This document shows, piece after piece, positions 18,228 through 27,635 of a stretch of 64,000 bases of DNA. Numbering within the stretch: position 1 is the first letter of the stretch; each line of letters begins with the position of its first letter. The notes beneath the pieces were generated by a model, which ran no database searches, was not told the DNA's origin, and saw only the letters and a program-made list of their open reading frames with translations. Both the position numbers and the translations under genes were made by a program. Source of the stretch: a virus. The stretch spans positions 34,510 to 98,509 of the IMG/VR virus record IMGVR_UViG_3300046368_000687. One strand, written 5' to 3'.

Positions 18228-19140
18228 TTACTATAATGTTGTTCCAACAGTAAACAATAACAAAGAAAAGTATCTACTATTACAAAATTTTGTTAATGGA
18301 GTAAACGCTGCGGGAGATACTGGTATATTACATAAAGGATATAATCTACTAGATTGCGATGTAGGACTTATACAAGGCTGGCAACACGAAGTTGGAAAAA
18401 ATGCTCCTCACTTAAAACTAAGACAAAGTGTAATTGATAGAACACAGAACAAACATGTTGTTACTGCTGATAGTAATTTGTTTTTATACCAAACAAAAAC
18501 AAACCAGCCACATTGTTATCTAAGATATAGTTTTAATGGAATCTTTCCAAACACTGGAAACTACTGTGATACTATTATCGATCCAAACAGATGGACTCAA
18601 ATACAACGAGATACAGGTGCTAGGATTGAAAATGCTCGCAGGGGCAATCATATTGTATTATGTTGTCAACGTAACAAAGGCTGGAGTATGGGAGGTTACG
18701 ATGTTGTAAATTGGATACACAACACTGTAAAAGAAATACGTAAATTTAGCCCAAGACATATTGTAGTTAGAGCACACCCAGGCGATAAAAAAGCAAGAGT
18801 ATATCTTGACCCAAGACGCAGTCCTGTACGTAACATACCAAACTTAACAATTAGTCCATTAGGCACTCCGTTAGAAACAGATTTACAAAACGCATGGTGT
18901 GTTGTTAACCATAACAGTAGTAGTATTGTAGGTCCTATTATTAAAGGGTATCCTGCATTCATTACTGATCCTAGTAAAAGTCAGTGTGCCGAAGTTGCAC
19001 ACCACGGATTTAAAAGATTAGAAAAGCCAAAAGAGTTTGACAGAGAAGCATGGCTACAACGTATTAGTATGTTTCATTGGAAATTAAGTGAATTAAATGA
19101 CGGCACTTGTTGGAGACATATGCGTCAGTTTGTCCAATAA
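18214..19140 (+). CDS. Capsule-synthesis-like glycosyltransferase, paralogue 2
   Basis: 308 residues, overlapping the previous gene by 14 bases. HIVLCCQRNKGWSMGG and RHIVVRAHPGD align with the C-terminal domain of the upstream protein and with the gene at 19984. The RAHPG element is typical of KpsS/CDP-glycerol-type GT-B folds. CVVNHNSSSIVGPIIKGYPAF near residue 230 fits the sugar-nucleotide side of that fold. Member of a tandem family of three. Confidence 0.65.
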   Translation: MKVVSYYNVVPTVNNNKEKYLLLQNFVNGVNAAGDTGILHKGYNLLDCDVGLIQGWQHEVGKNAPHLKLRQSVIDRTQNKHVVTADSNLFLYQTKTNQPHCYLRYSFNGIFPNTGNYCDTIIDPNRWTQIQRDTGARIENARRGNHIVLCCQRNKGWSMGGYDVVNWIHNTVKEIRKFSPRHIVVRAHPGDKKARVYLDPRRSPVRNIPNLTISPLGTPLETDLQNAWCVVNHNSSSIVGPIIKGYPAFITDPSKSQCAEVAHHGFKRLEKPKEFDREAWLQRISMFHWKLSELNDGTCWRHMRQFVQ

Positions 19141-19949
19141 CTTTCGTTACGTGGCTTGATTAAATCTTTAGGTTTGTTACTTTTACCTACTGACTTTCGA
19201 TCGCCTTTTAGATGATCAATATAAGCACCTAGCCCACTATTAATAATCGGGTGCCCTTCACCATTAACCAAGTTGCCACTAATGTTATTAATAGGTTCGT
19301 TAGGATATTTACGTTTAATCTTTTTTAGTACTTCGTCAAATACATAACTATCGTGCCATTCTTCCATACGGAATATTCCATACTCTGCATGTTCGTACAC
19401 ATGCTCAAATTCTTTTAAGAATTCTAAGCCAACTGGATTTTTTAAATTAATTCCGTAAAATCCGCACTCTGGCCATTTGCGTCCTCTGCCCATATAAGCA
19501 AGCCAAGAACGTTCAGGTAAAAAACTTTTAAATGCTGCATAGTCAAATTTACTATGTACAAATGTATCAGCATCCATCCATACAATCCAATCAGTGTTAC
19601 AATGCTGTGCTGCATCAAATACAGCATATACTTTATTAGCAAAGCGTACAGCGTCCCATTTAAATTCTTTATGCCAATCTTTTGGACGACGAGCTTTTAT
19701 CTCTGGCGGACATTTGCCATTTGCTTTAGGTACATTTCCCCAAGTTGATTTAAATGCATTTAATTTTGGAAGTTTTTGTTTTGCATCTAAAATTTGTATA
19801 CGTGGATCTTTGGTTACTGGATTGCAGTCTTCGGCATATAATCTTAATTTAATATCAGAGTCAATGTTTTCACTAAAACTGTTTACAAAACGTTGCCCAT
19901 ATAAACTCAAAACTGGTGCGTGAAATGTAGATACTACTGTAATTGTCAT
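19125..19949 (-). CDS. GT-A type glycosyltransferase, leftward
   Basis: 274 residues; the only leftward gene in this block, and it overlaps the gene at 18214 tail-to-tail by 16 bases. DWIVWMDADTF (DxD at 126-128) is the metal/sugar-nucleotide motif. It resembles the + strand protein at 24339 in overall layout. The start is preceded by AAGGAAAAGTC. Its opposite orientation suggests independent acquisition or regulation. Confidence 0.75.
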   Translation of the reverse strand: MTITVVSTFHAPVLSLYGQRFVNSFSENIDSDIKLRLYAEDCNPVTKDPRIQILDAKQKLPKLNAFKSTWGNVPKANGKCPPEIKARRPKDWHKEFKWDAVRFANKVYAVFDAAQHCNTDWIVWMDADTFVHSKFDYAAFKSFLPERSWLAYMGRGRKWPECGFYGINLKNPVGLEFLKEFEHVYEHAEYGIFRMEEWHDSYVFDEVLKKIKRKYPNEPINNISGNLVNGEGHPIINSGLGAYIDHLKGDRKSVGKSNKPKDLIKPRNESYWTN

Positions 19950-19962
19950 TGACTTTTCCTTA

Positions 19963-19970
19963 TAAATATG
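19963..19970 (+). promoter_or_regulatory. Late promoter element (TATAAATA)
   Basis: An exact TATAAATA lies in the 34-bp space between divergent genes, about 14 bp before the ATG at 19984. Confidence 0.5.
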
Positions 19971-19983
19971 TTACTATTTAACT

Positions 19984-20841
19984 ATGAAATTTAAATTATG
20001 GAAAGAATACGGTGCCCTTAATTCCAAAGATGTTTTTTCTGCTTTTGAGCGGAGTTGTATTACTAATGGGCATAACATTAGTAATAGTGATAATATTAAT
20101 GATGCCGATTGCCATGTTATTTGGAGTGTGCTTTTTCACGGTAGAATGGCTCGTAACAAAGATATTTGGACCCGTTGTCGTGAACTTCGTAAACCAGTTA
20201 TCGTCCTCGAAGTTGGCGGCATCAAAAGAGGTACGACGTGGAAGGTGGGGCTAAATGGAATTAATCGAGATGCTTATTTTGGGGATAGTAATAACGATGA
20301 TAGCCGTAAGCGTTTACTGGGACTCGAAGTAAAACCATGGCGTACTAGCAGCAAATATATTTTGTTATGTGGGCAGCATGATAAAAGTTTACAATGGCAA
20401 GACATGCCACGTATGAGTAATTGGTTCTTAAATACATACGAAGAAATACGTAAACACACAGACCGTCCTATAATATTTCGACCTCATCCACGCTGTAGAC
20501 TAGAACATATAGAACGCGGACTTACACACGTAACAAGACAGGAGCCTCGACATGTTAACGGCACTTATGATTCTTTTGATATGGGCTTTAATGATATACA
20601 TTGCACTATCAGTTACAGTAGCAATCCTGGGATACATTCTATCATCGAAGGCGTTCCTGCTTTTGTTAGTACTCATAGTCTTGCTTATGATGTGGCCAAC
20701 GATATAGACTTTTTACACGATATTGAACAACCATTAATGACAGATAGAACACAATGGCTTAACGACTATGCCCATACTGAATATACTGTAGATGAAATAT
20801 CACAAGGTATTCCACTAAAAAGATTGACAGATTATCTATAA
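19984..20841 (+). CDS. Capsule-synthesis-like glycosyltransferase, paralogue 3
   Basis: 285 residues. YILLCGQHDKS followed by RPIIFRPHPR near residue 160-170 and a C-terminal CTISYSSNPGIHSIIEGVPAFV segment match the family at 16524 (C-terminal half) and 18214. The conserved HP pair lies in the putative phosphate-binding loop. Acceptor and donor are unknown. Confidence 0.65.
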   Translation: MKFKLWKEYGALNSKDVFSAFERSCITNGHNISNSDNINDADCHVIWSVLFHGRMARNKDIWTRCRELRKPVIVLEVGGIKRGTTWKVGLNGINRDAYFGDSNNDDSRKRLLGLEVKPWRTSSKYILLCGQHDKSLQWQDMPRMSNWFLNTYEEIRKHTDRPIIFRPHPRCRLEHIERGLTHVTRQEPRHVNGTYDSFDMGFNDIHCTISYSSNPGIHSIIEGVPAFVSTHSLAYDVANDIDFLHDIEQPLMTDRTQWLNDYAHTEYTVDEISQGIPLKRLTDYL

Positions 20842-20858
20842 TCTGTTATTATAATATT

Positions 20859-22037
20859 ATGAGCAATTATTTACATACTATTGAAGATTGTCTTGAAACT
20901 ATAGCAGGGCTGTCTCGCGATTCCAGCATTGAAATTGATAAAAGCGATAAGACTATCATGTATAGTATTGCTAGACAAGTTTATAAAGGAAGTGCGTTAA
21001 CTGATAAACAGTATGCACTTATGAAAATAAAACTTGCTACATACAAAAATCAATTTTTAGAAAATAAGTTTGATAATTTTGATATAGCATTAGAATCATT
21101 ACGATTGCCATTAAGAAAAATTGATCGTAGAAAGTACATCAAGATAGTTAAAATTGAAAATGTTGAATGGATTAAAATTAGATTTCCGTTTAGTAAAAAA
21201 GATATTATGAAAATTAATGCTATTCCTAAATTTAGTTATCAGCATGATAAAGGTTCGCACGAACATTACTTTCAGTTAACTGAAAAGTCAATTGACAATA
21301 TTTGCTCTCAATTTATTAATACTCAATTTGAGATAGATAAAAAATTAGTAGATTGGTATGAAGAAATAAAAGTTATCAAATCTAACCCTTCAAAATATGT
21401 ACCAGGGTTGTGGAACGATGCATTATCAAACTTACCTGAAAAAGCTAATATGTATACTAAAAATTTTAGTCGTTTGCAATTGTTAGATCGTAAGCGTCAA
21501 CTAGGCATTGAATACATTACTTGCGATAAAGATAATACAATAGAAAATTTAATTGCACAACGTTCGCATCCAGAAATATGTCTTACTCCAAAAGAATTTT
21601 ATTTAGACGAAATAATTTTAGGATTAAAAAAACTAGAACGGTTTCCGTTGCTAGTAATAATTTCACCTGACAATCCGTTAACTGAACTTGCTGCTTTTGT
21701 TGAATCATTTGAACAACACAATTTTAATACTCAAAAACAAACAGTATTATTTAGATCTAAATCATCCGACGAATATAATGTAAACAATTATATTAAAGAT
21801 AAAAAATTAAATAATTGGCTTGACAATAGTACAGAAGTTGTATATATTAGTAAAGATAAACTACCTAAATTATTATTTAAAAATAACTGGCAGCCTCAAG
21901 CAACTATATCAATAAGCAGTATAAGAAACAATCATAAAGTTCAAAATTATATTGATTCATTATGCGATCTTATTATATATAACGACGATAGCCCAAGTAT
22001 TTTTAAAAACAAATGGAGACTAAATGGCTACGTGTAG
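20859..22037 (+). CDS. Unknown protein preceding uvsW, possible HARP-like region
   Basis: 392 residues, overlapping uvsW by 14 bases. No Walker A is visible. Residues 95-150 (WIKIRFPFSKKDI...IPKFSYQHDKG...YFQLTE) resemble the strand-helix pattern of the HARP/UvsW N-terminal substrate-recognition domain. The C-terminal half (PLLVIISPDNPLTELAAFV, then TEVVYISKDKLPKLLF) could be a degraded helicase-like fold. That reading is inference. Coupled to uvsW, so a UvsW partner is plausible. Confidence 0.6.
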   Translation: MSNYLHTIEDCLETIAGLSRDSSIEIDKSDKTIMYSIARQVYKGSALTDKQYALMKIKLATYKNQFLENKFDNFDIALESLRLPLRKIDRRKYIKIVKIENVEWIKIRFPFSKKDIMKINAIPKFSYQHDKGSHEHYFQLTEKSIDNICSQFINTQFEIDKKLVDWYEEIKVIKSNPSKYVPGLWNDALSNLPEKANMYTKNFSRLQLLDRKRQLGIEYITCDKDNTIENLIAQRSHPEICLTPKEFYLDEIILGLKKLERFPLLVIISPDNPLTELAAFVESFEQHNFNTQKQTVLFRSKSSDEYNVNNYIKDKKLNNWLDNSTEVVYISKDKLPKLLFKNNWQPQATISISSIRNNHKVQNYIDSLCDLIIYNDDSPSIFKNKWRLNGYV

Positions 22038-23487
22038 ATTGATAATTGAAGACGAAGTAAACATTAAACTAGAAGGACTAGACGTTGATGTACGGAGAAA
22101 GTTATCGAATGCTCTCAAGTTTGAAGTGCCTTACGCACGATATATGCCACAGTATAAACTTGGTCGCTGGGATGGAAAAGTTGCTTTTTTTGGTATTGGC
22201 GGTACTGGCTATGTTAATCATCTTGACACTGTTAGTCAAGTGCTACAAAAAAATAATGTTGAAATAGTTGATATTCAAGACAATAGACATCCTATACAAT
22301 TAGACTTTACACCAGTAACAGAAAACTACTGGAAGGATCAAGGCGTAGTATGGCCAGAAGGTCATCCAGCAGAAGGCGAAGATATTATTCTACGTGACTA
22401 TCAAGTAGAAGCAATTAATAACTTTTTGAATAACCCACAGAGCTTGCAACAGATTGCTACTGGCGCAGGTAAAACTATTACCACAGCAACGCTGTCACAC
22501 ATAACTGAGCCGTATGGTAGAAGTCTTGTGATTGTTCCTAACAAGTCGTTAGTAGAACAAACAGAAGAGGACTATATTAACTGCGGTCTCGATGTAGGGG
22601 TGTACTTCGGAGACAGGAAGATGTTAGGTAAGACTCACACTATTTGCACTTGGCAGAGTTTAAATATTCTAGACAAGAAGCAAAAAGACGGCTCAGCAGT
22701 GTTATCACTTGCAGAGTTTCTAGAAGGTGTAAGCACTATTATTGTCGACGAAGTACACCAAGCCAAAGCAGAAGTTCTTAAAAACCTGCTCACTCGCAAC
22801 CTACGTAATGCACCTATACGTTGGGGACTAACTGGTACAGTACCTAAAGAAAAGTTTGAGTTTGAAAGTATTCATGCTAGTCTTGGTCCTGTAATTGGCA
22901 ACATCTCGGCAAAAGAATTACAAGACAAAGGTGTACTGTCAGAATGTCATGTTAATGTAGTACAATTGATTGACACAGTAGCACACAGCGGTTACCAAGA
23001 AGAATTAAAATATCTTGTTAACAATCCAGCAAGAATAGAATATATAGGCAAATTATTAAACACAGTAAAAGAATCAGGCAATACATTAATACTAGTAGAT
23101 AGAATTAGCGCAGGCGAAATGCTTGCTGAACTTATACCAGGCAGCACATTTGTAAGCGGTGCTGTTAAAAACAAAGACAGGAAAGAAACATATGATACAA
23201 TCCGTGAAGGAACTAATGAGGTTATTATCGCGACCTATGGAGTTGCTGCCGTGGGTCTTAACATTCCTCGTATTTTTAACTTGGTTCTTTTGGAGCCTGG
23301 CAAGTCCTTTGTAAGAGTAATTCAATCTATTGGTAGAGGTGTAAGAAAGGCAAAGGACAAAGACTTCGTGCAAATATGGGACTTGACATCTACATGCAAG
23401 TTTGCGAAGCGGCACCTTACCCAACGTAAAAAGTTTTACAAAGAGGCGCAGTACCCATTCACTATCGAAAAAGTTGATTGGAATTAA
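22024..23487 (+). CDS. uvsW: UvsW-type SF2 helicase
   Basis: 487 residues (T4 UvsW: 503). The N-terminal domain shows PQYKLGRWDGKVAFF, as in T4 UvsW. Motif I ATGAGKT lies near residues 145-151, motif II DEVH at 242-245, and motif VI QSIGRGVRKAKD near 455. UvsW unwinds R-loops and branched recombination intermediates and drives the switch from origin- to recombination-dependent replication. Overlaps the upstream 392-residue gene. Confidence 0.93.
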   Translation: MATCRLIIEDEVNIKLEGLDVDVRRKLSNALKFEVPYARYMPQYKLGRWDGKVAFFGIGGTGYVNHLDTVSQVLQKNNVEIVDIQDNRHPIQLDFTPVTENYWKDQGVVWPEGHPAEGEDIILRDYQVEAINNFLNNPQSLQQIATGAGKTITTATLSHITEPYGRSLVIVPNKSLVEQTEEDYINCGLDVGVYFGDRKMLGKTHTICTWQSLNILDKKQKDGSAVLSLAEFLEGVSTIIVDEVHQAKAEVLKNLLTRNLRNAPIRWGLTGTVPKEKFEFESIHASLGPVIGNISAKELQDKGVLSECHVNVVQLIDTVAHSGYQEELKYLVNNPARIEYIGKLLNTVKESGNTLILVDRISAGEMLAELIPGSTFVSGAVKNKDRKETYDTIREGTNEVIIATYGVAAVGLNIPRIFNLVLLEPGKSFVRVIQSIGRGVRKAKDKDFVQIWDLTSTCKFAKRHLTQRKKFYKEAQYPFTIEKVDWN

Positions 23488-23488
23488 C

Positions 23489-23995
23489 ATGCGAATAATG
23501 ACACTTGAAAACGAAAGTTTTCTATTAAATTCCTTGCCTGAAGTAATCGAAGATGATTTACGATTTGCAGTGCTTGATAACAGTAACCCACAAGATCCGG
23601 ATTTTTTCTTTAATCCGTTGATCTTTTTAGAAAGTTTTAATTCGCCAGCCATAGTAATGGAAATTGGCGGTAATGAAATTACTATGCCATTAGATTGGTG
23701 CCTTGCTGTAGGATGCAGCCAAAGCGGCAGTGACTTAGAAGTACTACCATTAACAAGTTTAAACGAAAGAGGCTTTGAAGCATTTTTGTTTAATCCGTTA
23801 ACTGGTACACATCCACGCTTTGCTAAGATCGAAATTACAAATTTTTACAATGATGTAAAATGGTTTTTTCCAAAGATGCGTAACGGACATTTACTAAGCG
23901 TTCCTATCTTTGATGGAGAAAATCCTGATTGTGCATATTTTGTAAAAGATATTAATCGACAAAGTGAAATTGTTGATTACGGAAAATTATTATAG
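23489..23995 (+). CDS. Unrecognised protein downstream of uvsW
   Basis: 168 residues from the ATG at 23489, directly after the uvsW stop; an upstream in-frame start at 23402 would overlap uvsW by 86 bases and has no advantage. The sequence is mixed alpha/beta with many aromatic residues (PDFFFNPLIFLESF; NDVKWFFPKMRNG). No family recognised. Confidence 0.7.
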   Translation: MRIMTLENESFLLNSLPEVIEDDLRFAVLDNSNPQDPDFFFNPLIFLESFNSPAIVMEIGGNEITMPLDWCLAVGCSQSGSDLEVLPLTSLNERGFEAFLFNPLTGTHPRFAKIEITNFYNDVKWFFPKMRNGHLLSVPIFDGENPDCAYFVKDINRQSEIVDYGKLL

Positions 23996-24004
23996 GAGAA
24001 TAAA

Positions 24005-24355
24005 ATGGGAATTAAAGCAGGAAAAATTTGGGGTAACACAGAGTTAATTCATGCAAATGGAGCACTTGAGTTCCATCGTATTGAATTCAATAAAGGTTAC
24101 AAATGCAGTGAACACGAACATCAGTTTAAATGGAACGGCTTCTTTGTTGAGTCAGGACAAATGCTTGTACGTGTATGGCAAGATGATCAAGGACTAGTTG
24201 ACGAAACTATTCTTAACGCAGGCGACTTTACACAAGTTAAGCCAGGCAAGATACACCAGTTCGAAGGCCTTGAAGACGGCGTTGCATTTGAATTGTATTG
24301 GGCAGAGTTCAATCACGATGATATTGTAAGACGCACAAGTGGCACTGAAGTTTGA
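24005..24355 (+). CDS. Cupin-domain protein
   Basis: 116 residues with cupin motif 1 (SEHEHQFKWNGFFVESG near 37-53) and motif 2 (PGKIHQFEG near 80-88). The His-x-His metal ligands are visible. Small cupins of this kind occur as sugar isomerases or epimerases or as sensors in glycan clusters. The ribosome site is TAGGAG. Neighbouring glycosyltransferase and epimerase genes suggest sugar-nucleotide chemistry. Confidence 0.78.
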   Translation: MGIKAGKIWGNTELIHANGALEFHRIEFNKGYKCSEHEHQFKWNGFFVESGQMLVRVWQDDQGLVDETILNAGDFTQVKPGKIHQFEGLEDGVAFELYWAEFNHDDIVRRTSGTEV

Positions 24356-25049
24356 ATATGTAACAACTATGGACCAGCATTATTATGATAATGTTGGTCG
24401 ATATATGCTGAACAGTTTTTTAAAATATTCGCCAAGTAATTGTAGGATAAATCTTTATGCTGAAAATGTAAACTCAAAGTTTACAGAAACAGATAAACTT
24501 AAAGTATACGACTGGAATCATGTAGTATATCCACAGTGGAAACAATTTAAATCATCTGTGCAAAAAGAAATAAAATTTGCAAAGAAAGGTTTAACATTTA
24601 TACACGCATTAGAAAATATAGATACTGATTATTTAATTTGGTCTGATGCTGATATAATGTATCGTAAAGAATTTGCAACAAAATTAATTACAGAACTATG
24701 TCCTAAAAAATATTGTGTTGCATTATTCAGTCATGATTATCTAGGTGAAAAATATAGTGCAGAATCAGGATTTGTAATTGTAAATAAAAATCACAAACAC
24801 TTTTTTCAATTTTTAGAAACATACAAGAAAGCATATGTTAATAAGCCTAAAGAAATTACAAAATGGTATGACGGGCAGGTTTGCATGTTTGCAGCAAGTA
24901 AATTAAAATACAAAGACTTATCTGAACTAAGCATAGACAAAAATACACATACACCGCTGAATAAATGTTTTTTAAGTGAATATATGTTACACGAAAAAGG
25001 TCCAACTAAAAAACGTTTACCGCCTGCATACTTTGAAAGTTTTAAATGA
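24339..25049 (+). CDS. GT-A type glycosyltransferase
   Basis: 236 residues with a GTG start inside the end of the cupin gene. YLIWSDADIMY carries the DxD (103-105). The layout (N-terminal MTxxxxYYxNxxRYMLNSF-like helix, C-terminal KNTHTPLNKCFLSEYMLH) resembles the leftward enzyme at 19125. Ends 4 bases into the following SGNH gene. Confidence 0.72.
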   Translation: MALKFEYVTTMDQHYYDNVGRYMLNSFLKYSPSNCRINLYAENVNSKFTETDKLKVYDWNHVVYPQWKQFKSSVQKEIKFAKKGLTFIHALENIDTDYLIWSDADIMYRKEFATKLITELCPKKYCVALFSHDYLGEKYSAESGFVIVNKNHKHFFQFLETYKKAYVNKPKEITKWYDGQVCMFAASKLKYKDLSELSIDKNTHTPLNKCFLSEYMLHEKGPTKKRLPPAYFESFK

Positions 25050-25711
25050 CAATAGCAATATTTGGAGATAGTTATGGACTTGGATACGGCAATGGCTGGC
25101 CATCTCTGATAGGTGATGTAACTAATTATAGTATTGGTGGTAGTAGTTTTGATTATTCTTATTTTCAATTTTTAAACAATCATCATAAGCATGATACTAT
25201 TATATTTGTAGTTACTAGTACTACACGAGGTAGTATTTTTACTACTAAAAATAATACCCCAAAGCATTTGGCATTTTATCAAAATACTAATTATCCAGAT
25301 CTAAAAGATATGAATAAAGATGCAAACTGTTTATTCGATTCTCGTTTAACAAAAACAATAAAAAACGAAGTACAAAAAAATATGCATTACGATAGCAATA
25401 TCATTTATCATACAGCATACTTAGATAGTATTAAATATCAGCGCCCTGATACACATATTATTTTTGCATTTGATTTTCTTGATCGTACTAATGGTAGTAT
25501 GATTAATATAAGCAAACTTGACTGGCAAGCATTGGGATTAAAAGAAGACGATGATCATCGTTATTGCCACATGAGCCCTCAACAGAATAAAGAATTTGCT
25601 AATTACATGCAACACCATATAAATGGCGAAATTGATATTCACACTACAATGGCATTGCCACAAGAGTATTATACAACTAGCAATAGTAAGGAAGAAGCAG
25701 GTTGGAAGTAA
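25046..25711 (+). CDS. SGNH/GDSL hydrolase-like protein
   Basis: 221 residues. AIFGDSYGLGYGNGWPSL at the start is a block I GDSY motif with the nucleophile Ser, and a YSIGGSSFDYSY block follows near residue 30. A C-terminal HCHMSP-like section (YCHMSPQQNKEF) may supply His. Overlaps its neighbours by 4 and 10 bases. Likely acts on acyl groups of a glycan. Confidence 0.68.
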   Translation: MTIAIFGDSYGLGYGNGWPSLIGDVTNYSIGGSSFDYSYFQFLNNHHKHDTIIFVVTSTTRGSIFTTKNNTPKHLAFYQNTNYPDLKDMNKDANCLFDSRLTKTIKNEVQKNMHYDSNIIYHTAYLDSIKYQRPDTHIIFAFDFLDRTNGSMINISKLDWQALGLKEDDDHRYCHMSPQQNKEFANYMQHHINGEIDIHTTMALPQEYYTTSNSKEEAGWK

Positions 25712-26565
25712 TAGTAACTGGACATAAAGGATTCATAGGTAATCACTTTTATAATTATATAAAAGATACGTACAACGTAACGGGCTATGATCAAAAAGAT
25801 AATAATAGTAAAAATCTAAGATACTCGGATGTAACTAGTTCAATGCCCGATACAGATGTTGTAGTACACTTAGCAGCAACTAATGGTACAAGACTTTTTT
25901 ATCAAAATCCTACAGATGTTTGTATCAACAACACACTGCCTACTATTAACTTGATCGAACGTTATAGAAACACTGATACAAAGTTTGTATTTGCTAGTAC
26001 ATGCGAAATATTCAACAGCACAATAGACAACGGTTACTACCATGTACCTACTGACGAAGCAGTACCAGTTATGTACAACGACATTACTAATCCACGTTGG
26101 AGTTATAGTATACCAAAAGCATTAGGCGAAAACCTAGTTGCTAATAGCGGACTTGAGTATCTTATCATACGCTACTTTAATGTATACGGTCCTGGACAAA
26201 TTGACCACTTTATAAATGAGTTTGTAGAACGTTGTAAACAAGGCGAGTACTATATCAAAGGCAACGACACACGTAGTTTTTGTTATGTTGACGATGCTGT
26301 GCGTATGACAGACATACTAATACAAACTGCTAGTAACCAAACAGTAAATGTAGGACAGGACGTTGAGACACGTATAAGTGTTGTAGCAAAATTAATTATG
26401 GGATACATGGGTATCAATCCTGATAGATTAGAAATACGTCCTGGTCCAGTTGGAAGTGCTACACGTAGATGTCCTGATACTACGCTAGTACAAACACTTA
26501 CAGGATTTACAGATTATACACCTTTAGAAATAGGGTTAAGAAAAACAGTAGAGAGTTTATTATGA
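25702..26565 (+). CDS. NAD-dependent sugar epimerase/dehydratase (SDR family)
   Basis: 287 residues. The nucleotide-binding TGHKGFIG lies at residues 6-13 and the catalytic YSIPK (Y135, K139) follows a Ser/Thr-rich ASTCEIF strand. RYFNVYGPGQ is the standard substrate-side motif of UDP-glucose 4-epimerase-like enzymes. The start is a TTG with AGGAAG upstream. Together with the following dehydrogenase it would supply a modified nucleotide sugar. Confidence 0.88.
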   Translation: MEVIVTGHKGFIGNHFYNYIKDTYNVTGYDQKDNNSKNLRYSDVTSSMPDTDVVVHLAATNGTRLFYQNPTDVCINNTLPTINLIERYRNTDTKFVFASTCEIFNSTIDNGYYHVPTDEAVPVMYNDITNPRWSYSIPKALGENLVANSGLEYLIIRYFNVYGPGQIDHFINEFVERCKQGEYYIKGNDTRSFCYVDDAVRMTDILIQTASNQTVNVGQDVETRISVVAKLIMGYMGINPDRLEIRPGPVGSATRRCPDTTLVQTLTGFTDYTPLEIGLRKTVESLL

Positions 26566-27353
26566 AACTAGGAATTATCGGAATGGGCGTTGTTGGAAAC
26601 GCAAATGCAACAGGATTTAGATTACTAGAACACGAAGTTGCAGAACACGATATCAAGTTTGATACTGAAATAACAGATTTAACAGATACCGAAGTTGTAT
26701 TCATGTGCTTACCAACACCTGAAACAAACGGTGCTTGCGATACATCGGTTATTGAAAATGTATTACAAGAACTTGTTGATATTAACTATCAAGGTGTAGC
26801 ATGTATACGTAGCACAGTCGAACCAGGCTTTACCGAACGTATGATAGACAAACATGAAACATTAACGATTTGTTGTGCTCCAGAGTTTTTGCGTGAACGT
26901 GCAGCAGCAGATGACTTTATTAATAATCATGAGCTACTTGCAATTGGTACTGATGATCCTTACGTATACAAAAAAATTGTAGAAGCACACGGACATTTAC
27001 CTAAGGCTGTAAAGCAATTAGCACCTACTGAAGCAGAAATACTCAAGTACTTTAATAATTCGTATGCAGCATTGCGTATTGTATTTGCAAACGTATTCTA
27101 TGAACTCTGTGAAAAGTTTGAGTGCGATTATTCGCAAGTTAAAGATGCATATGTACAAACTGGTAAAACAAAGAACTTCTATCTTGATGTAAATAATAGA
27201 TTGCGTGGATACGGTGGCATGTGCTTGCCTAAAGATGTTGCAGCACTTGCCCATACACTACAGGAAAATGAATTAAACTTTGATCTTATCGAGAGTCTTA
27301 AAAATGATAATGAAAAGTTTAAAACAACAACTTTTAGTGGTATGCGTAAATGA
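26562..27353 (+). CDS. UDP-glucose/GDP-mannose dehydrogenase-like, short form
   Basis: 263 residues. It has the N-terminal Rossmann motif (GIIGMGVVGNA), the STVEPGFTE and APEFLRE blocks, a central YFNNSYAALRI helix, and the catalytic Cys C221 in GYGGMCLPKD. Normal enzymes are about 430 residues; the C-terminal nucleotide-sugar binding domain is missing. Either it dimerises differently or oxidises an atypical substrate. Overlaps the epimerase by 4 bases. Confidence 0.82.
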   Translation: MKLGIIGMGVVGNANATGFRLLEHEVAEHDIKFDTEITDLTDTEVVFMCLPTPETNGACDTSVIENVLQELVDINYQGVACIRSTVEPGFTERMIDKHETLTICCAPEFLRERAAADDFINNHELLAIGTDDPYVYKKIVEAHGHLPKAVKQLAPTEAEILKYFNNSYAALRIVFANVFYELCEKFECDYSQVKDAYVQTGKTKNFYLDVNNRLRGYGGMCLPKDVAALAHTLQENELNFDLIESLKNDNEKFKTTTFSGMRK

Positions 27354-27634
27354 TAATTGATACACCTGAAAAAACTGAACTAGCACATGAAGCATTGATA
27401 TATGAAAATGCTAATGGTGTAATATATGCTAGATTTAGAGATGAGCCAAAGAAATCAAAATTTGAAGGACGTTGGATAATTGGCGGAGAATTAGAAGCTG
27501 TTAACGAAGCTATGGGAATAGTAAGTTACGACCAATGGAAAAATTTATTTGCATTAGCCGACAAGTATCCTACACTAAGAAAACAACTTGACAAAACTTT
27601 AGATGTGTATTATATTGTAAAGGATAAGGAATAA
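27350..27634 (+). CDS. Small unrecognised protein before kdsA
   Basis: 94 residues, ATGA overlap with the dehydrogenase and one base from kdsA. Contains VIYARFRDEPKKSKFEGRW. No motif recognised. Its conserved coupling to kdsA implies a linked function, but there is no direct evidence. Confidence 0.65.
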   Translation: MIIDTPEKTELAHEALIYENANGVIYARFRDEPKKSKFEGRWIIGGELEAVNEAMGIVSYDQWKNLFALADKYPTLRKQLDKTLDVYYIVKDKE

Positions 27635-27635
27635 A

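Noticed and set aside
23402-23488. Longer start of the gene after uvsW
   Set aside because: It would overlap uvsW by 86 bases and adds a basic stretch that matches no pattern; the ATG at 23489 directly follows the stop.
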